A DNA stretch of 64,000 nucleotides, from NCBI GenBank assembly GCA_963556495.2, contig OY747709.1:17998900-18062899 (forward strand). The letters run 5' to 3'. Positions 10,610-22,729 of the stretch are shown here, piece by piece. Numbering within the stretch: position 1 is the first letter of the stretch; each line of letters starts with the position of its first letter. The DNA comes from Valencia hispanica. Taxonomy: Eukaryota > Chordata > Actinopteri > Cyprinodontiformes > Valenciidae. The notes under the pieces were generated by a model, which was not told the origin of the DNA, did not search any database, and was given only the letters and a program-made list of their open reading frames with translations. A program made the position numbers and the translations under genes.

Positions 10610-12980
10610 CAATCCAAATCAACATTGGACCTATGTGAAAAGAATGAGTGAGTGACTGTGCCCTCTTTGGCTGCAACAACTGTTATCTGGCATTTGCGAT
10701 AACTTGCAAAGAGTCTAACAAATTTGCTTTTCGAGTTTAAGGTTATGCCACAGCATCTATGTCAGATTGAAGATTAAACCTTAACTAGGTCACTCCAAAA
10801 AATTTATGTTATTTTATATTTTATTCATCATTCACCTTCAGGAATTTCACTTGGAGAGTAGAATTCAGGATTTCACTGTCCAAATTGTCCAGGGGTCTCA
10901 TTTATAAAACCTTGCAAGAATCTTTGCTAAAACTGTACTTAAGCACAGCATAAAAAATTACTTAGGTTTAGTAAGTTTTAGATCTATCAAACTTGGATTA
11001 TGCACAGCTGCACGCAATTTCTACTTCATAAATCCCACTCTTCCTAGAAATTTGCTCAGGTATTTTTGGATATCCCTTGGATATCCCGACCACTACATAC
11101 CCACTTTCTGCCATAAATGGTCAATGCCTAGTGAATGTTCTGCATCGAAATAAGGCGGATGATATGAAGCGTTTCATGGGTAACCATGGTAGCCAAGAGG
11201 CGGAGAAAGTGCAACATGGAGGCACGGAAAACAGTTTTATTTCAATCAATCAATCAACATTAATCTATATAGAGCTTTACTCAGCCAAAAGGTGAACCAA
11301 AGTGCTTCATATTAAATGACAAAAATATAGTTAGCAATAAGAAAATGTGTAACAAGACAACACGAGTAAAACGATCAAAATAAAAAAAGCAGCAGCACAA
11401 GCAATAAAAGAATAAGAACAATAAACATAAAGTTTGAATATGATTACTTCCTGTAGCAATAATAAGATTGGAATAAAAGCAAATAGAAACTAAATTACAG
11501 CAGAACGTAATAAGTCTCAGCACTCCTAGATATTTAAAGCCTGACAGAAAAGGTGTTTGAAGTCTACTTTTAAAAAGTATCATCCGTGCAAAATATTATC
11601 TGGGTGGGTCACAAAAAAATGGAAGAGCTACGAGTGATACAGCATTGATGCAGCAGCGTGCCAGACATTAAAAAGAGGCAAAAAGGGGGACGGCCTGCCA
11701 CAGCCAGAATGTGCTGCTGGGGGGGTATTCGGTTCCAGCGGGTCGGTAGATCTAAGTTCAGCAAATAGATCTAAAAGGACTGCTTTAGGGAATCTACATC
11801 AGCTTCCCCCATCCAGATGCTGCCAGTGCCGTAATCTTCAGTGAGCACCAGTGCTTTTATTGTGCAGCAGTATGCAGGAGTGTCACTGGAGTATTTATAT
11901 TAGTACTTCACACAATTAATGCACCAATAATTGCATTTGTTGTATAATCTGAAGACATACATATGAACAGACTGTGATATAATTCTTAAATGCAACATAT
12001 TTTGATTCTGATTCTTATTTTAATTCTCAGTTCAAAGACGGGGGTGGGGGCAGACTGTTGGTTGTGTGTTCGTGTGTGTGCACAAAGCTCTACAAGTCTG
12101 AAAACGTTGCTTAAATTCACAATTTTGCCGTCTCATCAGCTGTGCTGCCAGCGTCCTCCGTGTCCAAAATGTGCGTAAGCAAGGTCCTTAGTGTGCTTGA
12201 AATTCCGTACATTTTCCGCCAGGATTTTTTTTATTAACCCCAAATTTGGCATAGAAAGTGACTTTGGCAGTTTAAAGACCCCGTTTTGTGCATCAGCAAG
12301 CGTTATAAAGGAGACCCCTAAAGAAGTACTGTAAGTCAGTCCCTTTTCATCTTTCTAGCACCAGCATGTTTGGCTGTCCTCATGAAGATATTTTTTTCTG
12401 AACTGTGTTAGTTGTATACCTTGATGTAAAGAAATGAAAGCCTTCTAAAATGTTCTCCTTTTATCTTATTGGAGAGCATAATATTTTTTCTAAACTGTAA
12501 CTCTGCCATGGATGCTATTTTTTGCCCAGTCTCTTTCTCATCCCAAACCTTGAGCCTAGCTGAGACAAGTAAGGCCTGTAATGCTTTAGATGTCCTTCTG
12601 GGATCTTTTGTGATCTCATGGAATTTTGGCCGGTCGACCACTACTGGGAAGATTCACCACTGTTCCATGTCATCCCCATTTGTAGATAATGGGTCTCACT
12701 GTGGTTTACAGGACTCCTAAAACCCTTTTCAGTCTGAGAGATGTCAGTTATTTTCCCATCTGTTCTTGAGTTTCTTTAGACTTGGGCATGATGTGTTGCT
12801 ACTTCTCTTTGTCAGACAGGTTGGATTTTGTGATTTTACAGGTCAAGATGAAATTGTACTCAGCTTATCAAGAAATCTGGTTAGTTGTAGTTTAATCATA
12901 ATGTTATACACGGGGGAGTTACCTTTTTACTTATGATTTGGTCAGTCCAAATAGCTTATTTCCATTAGAAAATAAAATAT
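10610..12980 (-). mobile_element. Old Tc1-like transposon, split by Harbinger element C
   Basis: The left piece (10610-10891) and right piece (12319-12980) match two parts of one reverse-oriented Tc1 family. The right piece encodes, on the minus strand (12641-12408), the N-terminal helix-turn-helix region (RPKFHEITKDPRRTSKALQ, then SARLKVWDEKETGQKIAS). The left piece carries the 3' non-coding side with GGCTGCAACAACTG. The catalytic middle is absent. Stops and frameshifts make it a relic. Confidence 0.7.
10892..12318 (-). mobile_element. Composite Harbinger element C (reverse orientation)
   Basis: Inverted ends GGGGTCTCATTTATAAA (10892) and TTATAAAGGAGACCCC (ending 12318). Internally it is the reverse complement of element A: LINE 3' end about 11240-11690, then the nuclease exon-1 relic about 11735-11810, then the left-end sequence. 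No intact gene. It interrupts a Tc1-like element, so it is younger than that copy. Flanking bases do not show a clear 3-bp duplication. Confidence 0.85.
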
Positions 12981-13844
12981 TCATTTAAAAACTGCTTTTT
13001 ATATTTATTTATTCAGCTCATGATTCTGTGATATTAAGTGAGATATAGCATCATCAACTTTGTATGTACTGATTAACAATAGAAGGAAAAAAGAAGATTA
13101 ACACAATAATAATAAACAAAGACAAACAGATTAACAAAGGAAGGAAAAGGAACAGCAGAGAAACGCCATTGGGTACAGATAATCCGATCAACAGATAAAT
13201 TGGTCATGAGGAAGGTTCCCACCTGGGATAGAGGGTTATCAACATTGTTCTCCCAAAGTTTAAACAAAGTGCCTTTGCAAAGTATTCTCTTGAATGTTTT
13301 TACATTTTATCACTTTACAACCACATATTTCAGTGTATTTCTCAGTGATTATGTTTGATTAGGGAATGTTTTTCCCAACTTTGCATATATTGAGACTACA
13401 CATTTTTTGCAATTGTTTATTGTTCTTGCAAAATAGTTCAAGCTTAATAAGATTTAAATGCATAGCATCTGTCATAGATTGCAAATTTGATTTTGATTTA
13501 ATTTTCAGCTGCTTTATAATTTGTGATCGTTGCCTTGCCATTGTCTTAATGATTTGCATATGTTTTCAGTAAAAGACACAGGTCTAGATTCTAAACATCC
13601 CCACAAGTCAAGTAGACACACTCTGCCGCTATGAAGCCACACCTTTGGTAAGTTATGCAGAATGAGGTCTGACCTCCTAGGAAAGGACATCACTTTGATC
13701 GCAGAATATATTTCTCCAAATTTCTACTTTGTGCCCCTGCATCCCAGTTACCTTTATTCATAGTATAAAAAAACAACTAAATAAAAAGATGGCATGTACC
13801 CTTTATACCACCCAATTGAGTGGATGGTCTTTTAATTTTTTGGG
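12981..13844. other. AT-rich non-coding DNA
   Basis: Low-complexity A/T-rich sequence with only short frames of no recognisable similarity. Ends at the hAT target duplication. Confidence 0.4.
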
Positions 13845-13852
13845 ACCCAAAC

Positions 13853-16414
13853 CAGTGGCGTCGCCTAGCGTGGGCATTCCTGGCTCTAGCCCCAAACATT
13901 TCTCGTCAAGCCCCCGAATGTTTTTTTTCACACCAGAAGGAATAAGTTTACATCAACTGAGCCGCCCTATGACATTAATGAAAAAGGTAGTTTTGTAATT
14001 CTCCTGGTTTCGGTGAATGCAACAGCGACACAACGGTATGACCAATCAGAGAGGAGTTATACGGCGAATCTTCAGTGGGGTCAGTGGGGGAGCTGGCTCC
14101 CTGGGAAGACATTTTGTCTCCCAGTCCTTCCTTCCCCATCCCTGGACACCTCTGTCCACCCGCTCCATCACTTTACCACTCATATAGGGTCTTGGGGCAT
14201 GGGCACATCACTGGGGTGCGAGGAAGGGCTTCCCTCCTCGCTGTCCCGTGGTGTCCTGGGTCCCAATTTTAATATACAACTTAGACACTCCCACTTATAA
14301 CATTTTCACACGACACATATGTAGGGACTTTGGGGTGGGCACACTTTTCGGCATCCAGAGGGGGAGCGGTACAATCAGCTTCACCTCTGGTGCCGGTGCC
14401 CACTGTTAAACCACATATAGACACTGAGGGCTCGGGGTGGGGGTTGGGGGTTGTGTGGCTGCCTCCCCCACATCCCACCCCTCTGTTTTAAATGCACATT
14501 ATAACAACACGCATCAACACCATACTCGAGCGGGAGGATGGAGGCTAGGGGTCTTTTCACACCCCTGTTCGCTACAGCCATCAGGGGTTGGGGTCCGGAG
14601 GAGGACAGGCGGTCTGGTCGGGGTCCTGGGCTGTCGGGCTGCTTTGCCACTGTGGGGCCCTTGGCGGTCTGCTTGTCTCCATCCTAGAAGGTAGGGGGTC
14701 CACCTCCCGGGTCCGGGGGCTGGTGGCTCTACTGGGGCATCGGTACCTGGACCTGGGAGCATAAAGTGTGCATGGGGTGTGTGAGTGAGGGTACAGCGTC
14801 ATTTTTTTGGGTGTCTTGGTGAGTCAGTGAGAATGTATGGGTTTAAGAGGGAGGGAACGTATGAATGTGTCTGTGTGTCTTTGTCTACCTGTCAGGTTGG
14901 ATCTTGGTCTGCCCCCTCGCCTGGCACACCTCAGGCCTTACACTTAATGGGGGGCTTATTTCCCCAACGTCACTCCCCGCCGGTGACGGGGGCCCCTGCC
15001 TGCCGGTGCGCTGGTGGTCAATCCGGTTCGGACCTGGTGCGTGCCTGGCCGGGCCTGGGGGGGCTGGTGTGTCGGTGCGCTGGGCCGATATCTTCCTTTG
15101 GTTGGTTGGGGCACCTCTTTTAGAGGTGCCAGGTTTGGGATTGTTGGGTGGTGCCTGCTCGGTGGCTCGGCGGGATGCGGATCCGGCGTCTCTGCTCGTT
15201 TGATCACCTGTTCTGTGCGCACCGTGCGTGGCCGGTTCATTGGCGGGTTGGACCGGCCCTGGCCCTCGTTGGATGCCTGGTCTCGGCGCCCTGCGTTGCG
15301 CGGGATCAGGACCCGGGAGCTGGTACAACTTGGCGTCCAGATGCTGGCTGAGCCCGGCCTGGGGATGCTGTCCGTCCCCTGCGGCTATTGGTGGGGCGCT
15401 GGGATGTTGGCGGTGGGGATTGGCCTAGGGTGGAGGAGTTGCGTGGCGGCCGGCAGCCGGCCGCGGCCCCTGCAGTGCCGGGAGCCCCTCGTCGGCCAGT
15501 CCCTTGTCGGGTCCCTGCTGGGGGGTGGGGTGCCCCTGGGCCCCGGCTCCCCCGGTCCGTTGACCGCCCCGGCGCGGCTGGTTGCCGGCGGGACCCGTGG
15601 GCTCGTCACTGGTGCCCCCCGGCCCCCTGCATAGTACCCGCTGGATGTTCCCCTGGGGTTCTCCTTTGCTCCTCTCTTGGGGGATACGGTCGGCCCCGCC
15701 CGGGTCCGCCTGGGGCTCTGGCGGTCCTTTGGACGTCTTTGCTCCTATCTCCTTCATGTCTGCATCGATTCCTGGGAGACGGATTGATGTCTGCTCACAC
15801 CAACTATCGAACACTCTTATGGAGAAACCTTATATGCTCCAGCATGCTAACACACACACATAGATGTGGGGTCTCTGGTGTTTAAGGATATATTCTTGGG
15901 CTGAGGTTATCATTACTAGAGCTTGATTAATCGGTACCATGAGTTTTTCTGTGACATTGTTGTTGTATTTTTATATCTATTTTTGTGTGATGTGGTTGTG
16001 TAATTCTTAGTTCACAATGTTTGGTTGGTTTTGTCGATGTTCCTTTTTCGTGTTTTGTTTTGTTTTTCCCCCTCTCTCTGCCGTCCTGTGGGTATGGAGG
16101 CAGACTTCAATGTCTTCCTGTGTTTTCTTTGTTCCCCTTCCTCTCTTGTATTTTCAACTCACCCTCTCTCATGACATTTTGTTTCCTACCTCTCTTCTTC
16201 ATCTTCCTTCTTTCTTCTCCTTAATTTTCCATCTCCGTGTCCATAACATCAGGAAATAAAAACCCCAACAATTCATAATAAAGATTTTTCACACATAAAT
16301 CAAGTGGAGTACTATAGCAAAAGCTGTACTGCTCCGCTTGTGAAAGTAAATCTGTTGGGCTTCTACTTGGTACTCAGACACCAGTTCTGAGCTCCACACT
16401 GCCAAACAGGACAC

Positions 16415-16450
<36 letters not shown>

Positions 16451-18071
16451 CTGTGTCTTATTGGCTGAGAGCCCGGTGTTTAATATAACCTCTAGAGCGC
16501 TCCTGACAGAAAATGCACATCACATGATTTTTGACTGAAATAAGAGGGACAATTGTTTAGTTGCGACGGCTGGCAGAGGGTGGCAAAACTCTGGGCCAAC
16601 ACATAAAACAGGTAAACAAACAATTTATATAGGCTACTTTATGTCTTCAAATTATACGAACATTAGGCAGATTCAAAGTAGTGTTTACAAAAACAGGTCA
16701 GTCGGACAAAGTCTTCTGACATTTTGGACCGACGTGCGTTGGTCGGCCTCTCCCCTATGATCTGTGTCTCACTACGGCTCCTCCCCGCCCCACAGTGCAG
16801 CTCATTGCAATCATCCTCCGGGCCGTAACTGGCTGCTTGCTTTTAGTAGCACCACAACTTTCTGCACAAAGCTCTAAAACAAAAACTTTTCTAAGAGTTT
16901 GAATTAATAACGGTTTTTATTAATGTGGGTCAGACCTGCTGTGTTTAACTTTAAAGTGAGTCTAATTCCATACGTCTTATTCAAAATGATTATAGATAAT
17001 AATGCTTGAATAATAATGTTTAAAGACTAAAAATACTTAATTAAGACTGATGAGCAGGGGATTATCTAGGAAGTTTTTAAAGAAGGCTAAAAGAAGGCCA
17101 GTGATGATCATGGGGTGTCACACTAAAATAAAAGCAGGGCTGTAACAGAAAGGGGGGGGGGCCTAGACTGAGTGACAGACATCAGAATCACAACATGGGG
17201 GTTTAAAGACTGATGTAAATATACATACTTAAAATCTATAAATAATTCTAACTAATTTAAGCTGTTTCTCTGTCTTATCATTCATTAGACTATAATCTTC
17301 CCAGGAAGTGATAATGTTGCATCTTCATAAATACAGAACAGAAGGAGCTGCCTCAGAAAACAGGGTAGGATTAAAATCACTGACTAATCAATGACTGATT
17401 TAAGATTTTGACCGATTATTGTCTAGGAGGAAAGAAATCATAGTATATTACTTGAATAAACTAGATTACAGCACTGATTAAATCAACAGTTTTACTTTTG
17501 TTCTGAGTACAAAGACTGCTGTCTTGACTGGCACTGAGCTGCCTTGGCAGAGGTCTGCGCTCTCCGAGTGCTTTTCTAGTTAAAACCATATAATTGAGCC
17601 AATGTTCCCCAAAAAATGACACTGGAATGCTAATGATGTTGCAAAGTTCAGTTCCTTTTATGATTACCTTTTGATAGCATCTATTAAGATAAAATAAATC
17701 TGATGTTATACTTGGTTTACAGATTACCTAGACAGGACAGAGAATTATGAAATAAGCAAAAGACACAGAACTAACTTTTGTGCTTGTCAGGGAAAGAACA
17801 AAATCAAAATAATTGTTACCTTTTGACAAATTTTATCATCCTGTTTTACTTAATATTTATACTGATTTTAGAGATCTTGTTATTTTCACGTTTGATTTTG
17901 GAAATAAATACATTTTGAAGTACATATCACTGTATTTGGCTTTAAACAAGGTGCCACAATGCTCAAGAAAGCTTTAATAAAAAGCCTTTTTTACTGCGTA
18001 GGTTTCCCCACATTCCTCAACGAGTGTATGGGCTCAGTCCCCAATGTTTCCAGGTCCAGGAAACGCCCCTG
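13853..18071. mobile_element. 4.2-kb hAT element with perfect 8-bp target duplication
   Basis: ACCCAAAC stands directly before (13845-13852) and after (18072-18079) the element. Termini are CAGTGGCGTCGCCTAG and, reverse-complemented, CAGGGGCGTTTCCTGG, a typical hAT end pair. No hAT transposase (no C-terminal dimerisation block) was found inside, so it is non-autonomous. The interior holds a GC-rich segment (about 14078-16444) and an AT-rich remainder with a G run at 17153-17161. It is long for a non-autonomous hAT, explained at least partly by the insert. Confidence 0.85.
14078..16446 (+). repeat. GC-rich insert ending in a 28-base poly(A)
   Basis: From about 14080 to 15790 the sequence is markedly G+C-rich against an AT-rich surround. 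It is followed by pyrimidine-rich sequence with polyadenylation-like signals (AATAAA at 16254-16259, AATAAAG at 16277) and an A28 run at 16419-16446. AATCTTCAGTG (14067) and AATCTTCTGTG (16445) bracket it with 10 of 11 matches, a possible target duplication. This suggests a retrotransposed copy of unknown type inside the hAT element. Long frames here (for example 15014-15634) show no recognisable domain and probably reflect GC content. An alternative is that the GC-rich DNA is original hAT cargo. Confidence 0.45.
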
Positions 18072-18387
18072 ACCCAAACCATGGCAAAAGAGGGCAAACA
18101 TGGGCTCATTTGAACACGTCTGCACTTTCTTTTGAGATAGGCTTGTTCTGAGAACATTTTGGTAAGGTTTGTGCTCACAGATTAAATGGCTCTGTAGTTG
18201 TATAACAAATTTTCAAGTCAAATTCCTGAATATAGAATTAGAAAGAGTTAAGCGACAATGATATCTGGAGGTAATCCAGAACCCAATTGCCCCAATACAT
18301 CCAACATTAGTTTTCAGATGTGCTTTTATTTTTTTTCAGGATTTTTTAATAGAGAAATTTTTGCACAACTAGTGGCCTTCGGATCAT

Positions 18388-18430
18388 CTGTGCGATACAA
18401 ATAAAATTGCCTTGCCTTGCCTTGCCTTGC
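18388..18430 (+). repeat. LINE 3' tail with (TTGCC)n repeat
   Basis: TACAAATAAAATTGCC followed by repeated TTGCC. It is identical in kind to the 3' terminus of the LINE at 6118 and to the reverse copy at 20318. Only the last bases of the LINE were copied here. Confidence 0.7.
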
Positions 18431-18439
18431 ATCATTGAG

Positions 18440-18800
18440 TCTGATGTCTCTTATCATCCTCTTGACAAATGGTCATGGTTGCTGCTGGAAAATGAAATCA
18501 GCATCATCGTGAAGGTCATCAGCAGAAAGAAGGAGTTTGGACCCCTGAGCAAAAGTCTAGTTTTGTTTATTGTCTTTATCCCATGTAAGATGCTTCTGAT
18601 GTTGGACCTGGTTTAGAAGTGGCTTGACATGAAGAATACATTTGGTGCCCTATGTGCAGGATGTGTCTGTGTGTAATGGATCCTGATGCACTGACTTCAG
18701 CCTCAGTCCACTCCTTGTGAAGCCCCTCCAAAATATTGAATGGATTTTGTTTGACAATCCCATCAAGCCTGTGGTTATCTCTGCATTTTGTAAACCTTTT
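18440..18800 (-). pseudogene. Tc1-like transposase relic
   Basis: On the minus strand, fragments in more than one frame read LHKEWTEAEVSAS, then SITHRHILHI, resembling the Tc1 DNA-binding region found less decayed at 52992-52807 (LYMEWTKAGVS, TTHRRILDMG). No catalytic triad is visible. Heavily mutated; ends not found. Confidence 0.5.
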
Positions 18801-19761
18801 TCTACCATGTTTTTCCTTCCACTCAACTTCCTATGAATATGCTTGCACTCTGTGACTAACCAGCTTCTTTTGCAATGACTGTAACTTATCATCCTTATGG
18901 AGGGTGTTAGTTACATATGTCATGTCAGCAGTCTTCCCCATGTAATACAGTATATAGTAATATAGAATATACATAAATTAATTAATTAATTTTTGCTAAA
19001 TTTTGCTTCTACAGTCTTAGTTGGTTAATGACTCTGTAGAAGTCGAATATTTAAAAACATTTCTTAACTAATTCTCAATGATCCCTTGATTTACCAAAAT
19101 ATCATAGTCAGAAGAAAAATATTTATATAAAAGTATGAAAGGTTATTTGATATCTTCATGTTTAAGCTCAAATCCCAATTGTATGAACCTCTTATCGTAT
19201 GAGAGGGAATGATGACGAATAAAATCCTTTTACTGCTCTTATAGTGAAGAGCTTGAGGGGAAGAAATGCACACTTATTTAGTAGCCTACCTGCTTGTAGG
19301 TAATAAGAATGAACCTACCAGAGAGATTAAAATGCTTCTTTTCCCTCCAGGAGAAGCAAGACTACTGTGAAAAAAGTACATAAATGTGACAGCTGCTGGT
19401 AATGATTCACCCTGAAGACTGGTCCACTGGAGCAGGTTATAAATATGCTCTCATGTCAGTGCAGATGTATTGCACTGCCCTTAGATTGAGAATATTAAAA
19501 GGTGTCAGCCACCTATGGGGAACTGCGTTTTTTACAGGCAGGTTAAACCTGAAATACTGGGTTTACTGGAGCAGAGGAAAGCATGGTTATTAATGTTGGT
19601 ATGAATGTTAGTGACATTTTCACTGAGGTTCTTTCAGTCCTGGAGAAAAATCCATAGGTTACTGTTTTACTTTTACTTTTACTGTTTGTGTGTTTACACC
19701 GAAGATAAAATCACTCCTTGTCACAAAATGTTTGTTTTTTAGGAAATCCTAAGTGTGGTAT
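18801..19761. other. AT-rich non-coding DNA
   Basis: Short frames only; a TTAATTAATTAATT run near 18975. Nothing recognised. Confidence 0.4.
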
Positions 19762-19769
19762 AGTTTATG

Positions 19770-21353
19770 CAGTGACGTGCACTGAGGTTCATGAGTAGTG
19801 AGGTACAGATTCTTATTGAATTAAACCCAAATTAGAAGTTTCCGTTCCAATTTTTTGATTAATTGGAACATTTGTGTCGTTTTAACAACTTTTATTGATG
19901 CTTTAATCAATTCCATTTAACAATATTATACCATTAAAAAGTAATATATTTAATATTCTGTAAAAACCGTTATTTATCCGTGGCTGAGTTTTTTTTTTAA
20001 ATAAAATGTAAAATCGTGTATGATCTTACATTTGTCTATGAAGTGCAGCCTTTATCTTAATCCACAAATATCTCCATCACTCTCATATAAAAATCCTCTT
20101 TTTTAGCCTTCATTTTTAAAAATCCAGCTGCTTCACTGGTGATTATCCATAAGGAGGAAAGTTGCCCTGGATTGCTTCTATTCCAATCGTCTTTTTTGTA
20201 TTTCTTCTTCTTCAAATTATTTTCGGCCGGCTATAGGCCAGCATAGTGCAGTGCTGCCCCTTCTATTCGGTGTGGTAACTGGAACTTATATTTCACATAC
20301 AAATTAGTGAATTTGGGCAAGGCAATTTTATTTATGTTGCACACTTTCAACAACAAAGTAATTCAAGATGCTTAGGGGGTAAAATGTAAATAGCAGTAGA
20401 ACACAGATAGAGCATATAAAGTAAAAACAGCAATAAAGCAAGCAGCACACACAAAACATATGATACATGAAAACATTACTCATTTAAGAAACTTTATAAC
20501 AGCTCTATTGATCAATTGTGATTTCAAACTTGCAGAAAATATAGTCTTAATAGAAAATGTAAATAATCCAAGTACTCATAGCTCTTTGAACAGAATCTCT
20601 TTTTCAGAAGAATATCTTACACAACATAGCAACAGTTTATGATTGCCCACATGTACAAAGCCCATCTAAACTGGCCGCAAGCCCACTATGCCCCAGTCTT
20701 GGTTATTTTGATGTCTAGATGTCCATAAAAGTCTATTATTTTGAACCATAGTTTGGCACCTACAATATTACATTCCCTTTGTGTTTTTTGTATTTTTCCT
20801 ACCATCTTTTCAGTAGAAGAAGTGTGTCTGTTTCCCATTGTGCCCACTGAGCTCAGCACTGCCCCCTATCATTGAGGTACTGTATTTTCTGTCTCCCCCT
20901 ACACATTTTGACTGCACATTTAAGGCCACACATTTGATAAATACATAAGACAGACTGTAGAATATCAACATGTGTTGTACATGTTTAATCAAACATGTAT
21001 ATTCGCGATATAAAGAAAAAACAAAAATGAGCATGTGCCAACTCCCTGCTTCATTCACTGTGTGTGACAGAGCACCACCGGAGGTGAGGCACAACACAGC
21101 ACTGCCTCACACCGCACTTAATCCCCCCAGGGCCCAGGCAATGGTAAATTAATTATTGGATTATGTAAATTCAGTGATTTTGATCATAAAAATGTTGAAA
21201 TATTATAGAAAACAAATGTATACAACAGATAAAGTGAAATAATTATTTTATATCATAATTTGTAGTGCCAATTTTATTTCTTATTATGACAGGTGAGGCA
21301 CTGCCACACCTCCCACACCTGCCTCACCTGCATCCCCTGACCGCACATCAGTG
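19770..21353. mobile_element. Non-autonomous hAT element with near-perfect 8-bp duplication
   Basis: Starts CAGTGACGTGC (19770); the end, reverse-complemented, starts CACTGATGTGC (21353). Flanks AGTTTATG (19762-19769) and GGTTTATG (21354-21361) match at 7 of 8. Sub-terminal GAGGCA/TGCCTC motifs near the right end fit a known style of fish hAT. No transposase frame. A reverse LINE 3' end (20318-20560) lies within it. Confidence 0.72.
20318..20560 (-). repeat. LINE 3' end, reverse orientation, inside hAT
   Basis: GGCAAGGCAATTTTATTTAT followed by TTGCACACTTTCAACA is the reverse complement of the LINE 3' terminus seen at about 6070-6118. The upstream part (to about 20560) matches the 3' UTR and the end of ORF2, much decayed. 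Confidence 0.65.
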
Positions 21354-21361
21354 GGTTTATG

Positions 21362-22729
21362 GTTATACTGAAACATAAACCAATTGGAAAGAAAACCTAC
21401 TAAGATCTAGACTTCGGAGACTGCATACTGGGTGAGTGAAAGGAACTAAGAAAATAAATGAGAATTTGGTTAAACCTCTTCTTTTTGGCCTTAGAAAACC
21501 AATGTGGTTCAAATTAGAGTTATAAGTCCAAGGTGGACCTTTAGAGTTGTTGAGCTACATATCTATATGTAAGGTACAGTTTCTTGGGCACATATAGAAA
21601 AAGCCCAACCAAATCTCAGAAATGGAAAACCTTGGCCACGTAAACACTAAAGGTGCATATAGTTTGGCTAAGAAAACTAAAAGTATCTGTGACTTTTTTC
21701 AAGCATCAAATCAACTTTGTAAAAACATTTCAGCCGTGTTTGAGGTGAAATGGAAATCTTGATTTCTGGTAAACTTGTTCTCCAATGTTTAATAAAAACA
21801 CAATAATAGGACTTATTACAGAACTTCCCCCAAAAAGGCATCACAATTCAAATTAGAACTGAGACATACCTCTGTCAGTGCAATTCCCATGTTAGTTAAA
21901 CGATGCCGGCACATCGCTATACCAGAAGTAATGACTGTATTCATATTATATCAGCTGCATCTGTAAATATTTATCAGCATGCCCTAATTACCAGTTCCCA
22001 CAACGACTGTCAATTTACCTGACAAGGTAAATGTTCTGCTCCGGCACCCAGGAAACATTACAAAATCAACTTCTTGTCTATTTGGAAGAAAAATTGCCCG
22101 CTTTCGTGTAATCCAAACAGAAAAATGGAAAGGATTCAACATGGAATCAAATATTCAATTTCAAAAACAAAAATGCAAGAAACAAGATGGGCAACAGTCA
22201 ACACACTTAGAATTCAAACAATAAAAAAAGAAACTATAGCTAATAATTCATGCTGATGTGAAGTCATCCCAGATGATGCCAAAATATTCGGTCAGTATTT
22301 TACAATTTAATTGCAAATTAAGTAATATGATTCTCACAGCCAAAAAATCCCCTTTCCAAGGTGATTAGGGTAATTAAACAACTTATTTGGCAGGAGGAAT
22401 GTTTCGGGTACCAAGCAGGTTCTGGGAACTGAGGCGAAAGCAGCAGATCCACAATGAGCAGTAACATATCTCAGGTTTGCTTAAATGTAGATATTACTGT
22501 TGCGTTCTTGGGGTAAATGTGTTCTTAAAATAAAAATGTGTCTGTACAAAATATCTTCCAGTTGAATTTTAAGATTGAATGTGCAAAATCAATTTTTTAT
22601 TTAACAATAATAAATGAAGGAAAAATCACATTAGCTCTGTGTAAGTTAAATTATCTGTCTTTTCATGTTCCATTTTTCATACAAACTTAATCATGTGCAG
22701 GATTTGTGGAGTACTGCAGTCTATTCCAT
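21362..22729. other. Non-coding DNA, no repeat recognised
   Basis: No gene. About 22250-22440 is AT-rich with several ATTA cores (TTTAATTGCAAATTAAG, GGGTAATTAAAC), a possible conserved non-coding element that needs comparison with other fish. Confidence 0.35.

Noticed and set aside
15014..15634. 206-codon + frame and other overlapping frames in the GC-rich block as genes
   Set aside because: Frames are open on both strands, rich in Gly, Arg, Pro and Trp, with no recognisable domain; this is what high G+C content produces by chance.
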